Assembly (NCBI GenBank): GCA_019454045.1
Contig: SKCR01021436.1
Coordinates: 182,797 to 246,796 of the forward strand
Direction: 5' to 3'
Source: Zanthoxylum bungeanum
Taxonomy: Eukaryota > Streptophyta > Magnoliopsida > Sapindales > Rutaceae
DNA: 64,000 bases
Below, in pieces: positions 63,915 through 64,000 of this stretch. The translations under genes were made by a program, and so were the position numbers. The notes below the pieces were generated by a model. It was not told where the DNA came from. It did no database searches and was given only the letters and a program-made list of their open reading frames with translations. Numbering within the stretch: the first letter of the stretch is position 1; each line of letters starts with the position of its first letter.

Positions 63915-64000
63915 TGGAGGCACTGCATTTTTGCATATAAGTCCCGACGATGAGCCTCCAGCGGAGGCACTACCTTTTTATGTCGTGGAAGTCGCGAGAA
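63915..64000 (-). mobile_element. Terminus of family X LTR, inverted, running out of window
   Basis: Reverse complement of the family X end: TGGAGGCACTGCATTTTTGC, ATATAAGTCCCGACGATGAG and AGGCACTACCTTTT match the reverse complement of 4640-4721 and 7010-7074. The element starts here on its minus strand end and continues beyond the window, inserted in the 3' region of the Tat-like element. Confidence 0.75.

Noticed and set aside
1..64000. CRISPR arrays, bacterial operons or phage systems
   Set aside because: Tandem repeats are contiguous or lie in LTRs, without unique spacers; gene content and splicing are plant nuclear.
1..64000. tRNA or rRNA genes
   Set aside because: tRNA-like matches are only retrotransposon primer sites of 12-18 bases; no cloverleaf or rRNA sequence was recognised.

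Overview
The window is repeat-rich nuclear DNA from a flowering plant, most likely a eudicot. The evidence is an intact plant PHT1 phosphate transporter gene with a 5'UTR intron, plant-specific retrotransposon lineages (Athila-like and Tat-like Ty3/gypsy with characteristic primer-binding sites, several Ty1/copia), a hAT transposase remnant, and fragments of plant genes (TIC110, a LOG-type phosphoribohydrolase, a methyltransferase, a WD40 protein). No organelle, bacterial or viral genome organisation is seen. I cannot name the species.

Layout. 1-6.4 kb: a minus-strand Athila-like gypsy element that kept gag and protease but lost RT, RNase H and integrase; its protease is split by a 3.29-kb TG...CA insertion (1432-4721, 5-bp duplication GCCTT) that I read as a solo LTR of a large-LTR family, with 150-bp tandem repeats inside. 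6.6-7.07 kb: a second, truncated copy of that family. 7.1-9.85 kb: a plus-strand chimeric element whose single reading frame (7125-9722, five in-frame stops, no frameshift) joins a retrotransposon gag piece, a TIC110-like piece with an 87-bp duplication, a methyltransferase-like piece and a gypsy pol tail. 10.2 kb: one well-preserved WD40 exon. 10,674-16,092: a complete copia element with LTRs, PBS, PPT and a CTAGT duplication, broken by frameshifts. 17.3-21.1 kb: the only intact host gene, a PHT1 phosphate transporter on the minus strand, with a 1.84-kb 5'UTR intron carrying a foldback MITE-like element, a TATA-like box and two P1BS (GNATATNC) sites.

22.1-56.1 kb is best read as a nest. The outer shell is an old minus-strand SIRE-like copia element (5' LTR 55,137-56,134, gag, protease, integrase; far away RNase H, an env-like region and a second LTR 22,138-23,161). 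Within it lie a hAT transposase remnant (49.5-51.2 kb) and an 11.6-kb Athila-like gypsy element (27,761-49,014). The latter's 5' LTR is interrupted by a 9.68-kb copia element on the plus strand (39,015-48,696, GTCAC duplication). Between its integrase and 3' LTR the Athila-like element carries a full-length, intronless, decayed LOG-like cytokinin-activation gene (30,415-31,065). A 744-bp MITE-like element with a 9-bp duplication sits in the env-like region.

57.2-64 kb: a plus-strand Tat-like gypsy element with gag, protease, RT, two successive RNase H domains and integrase in one frame, broken by one frameshift and three stops and with altered integrase catalytic residues. The window ends in an inverted terminus of the same large-LTR family seen at 1.4-4.7 kb. 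Most of the window is layered transposon sediment around one working phosphate-starvation-type gene; the two host-gene capture events are the most unusual content.
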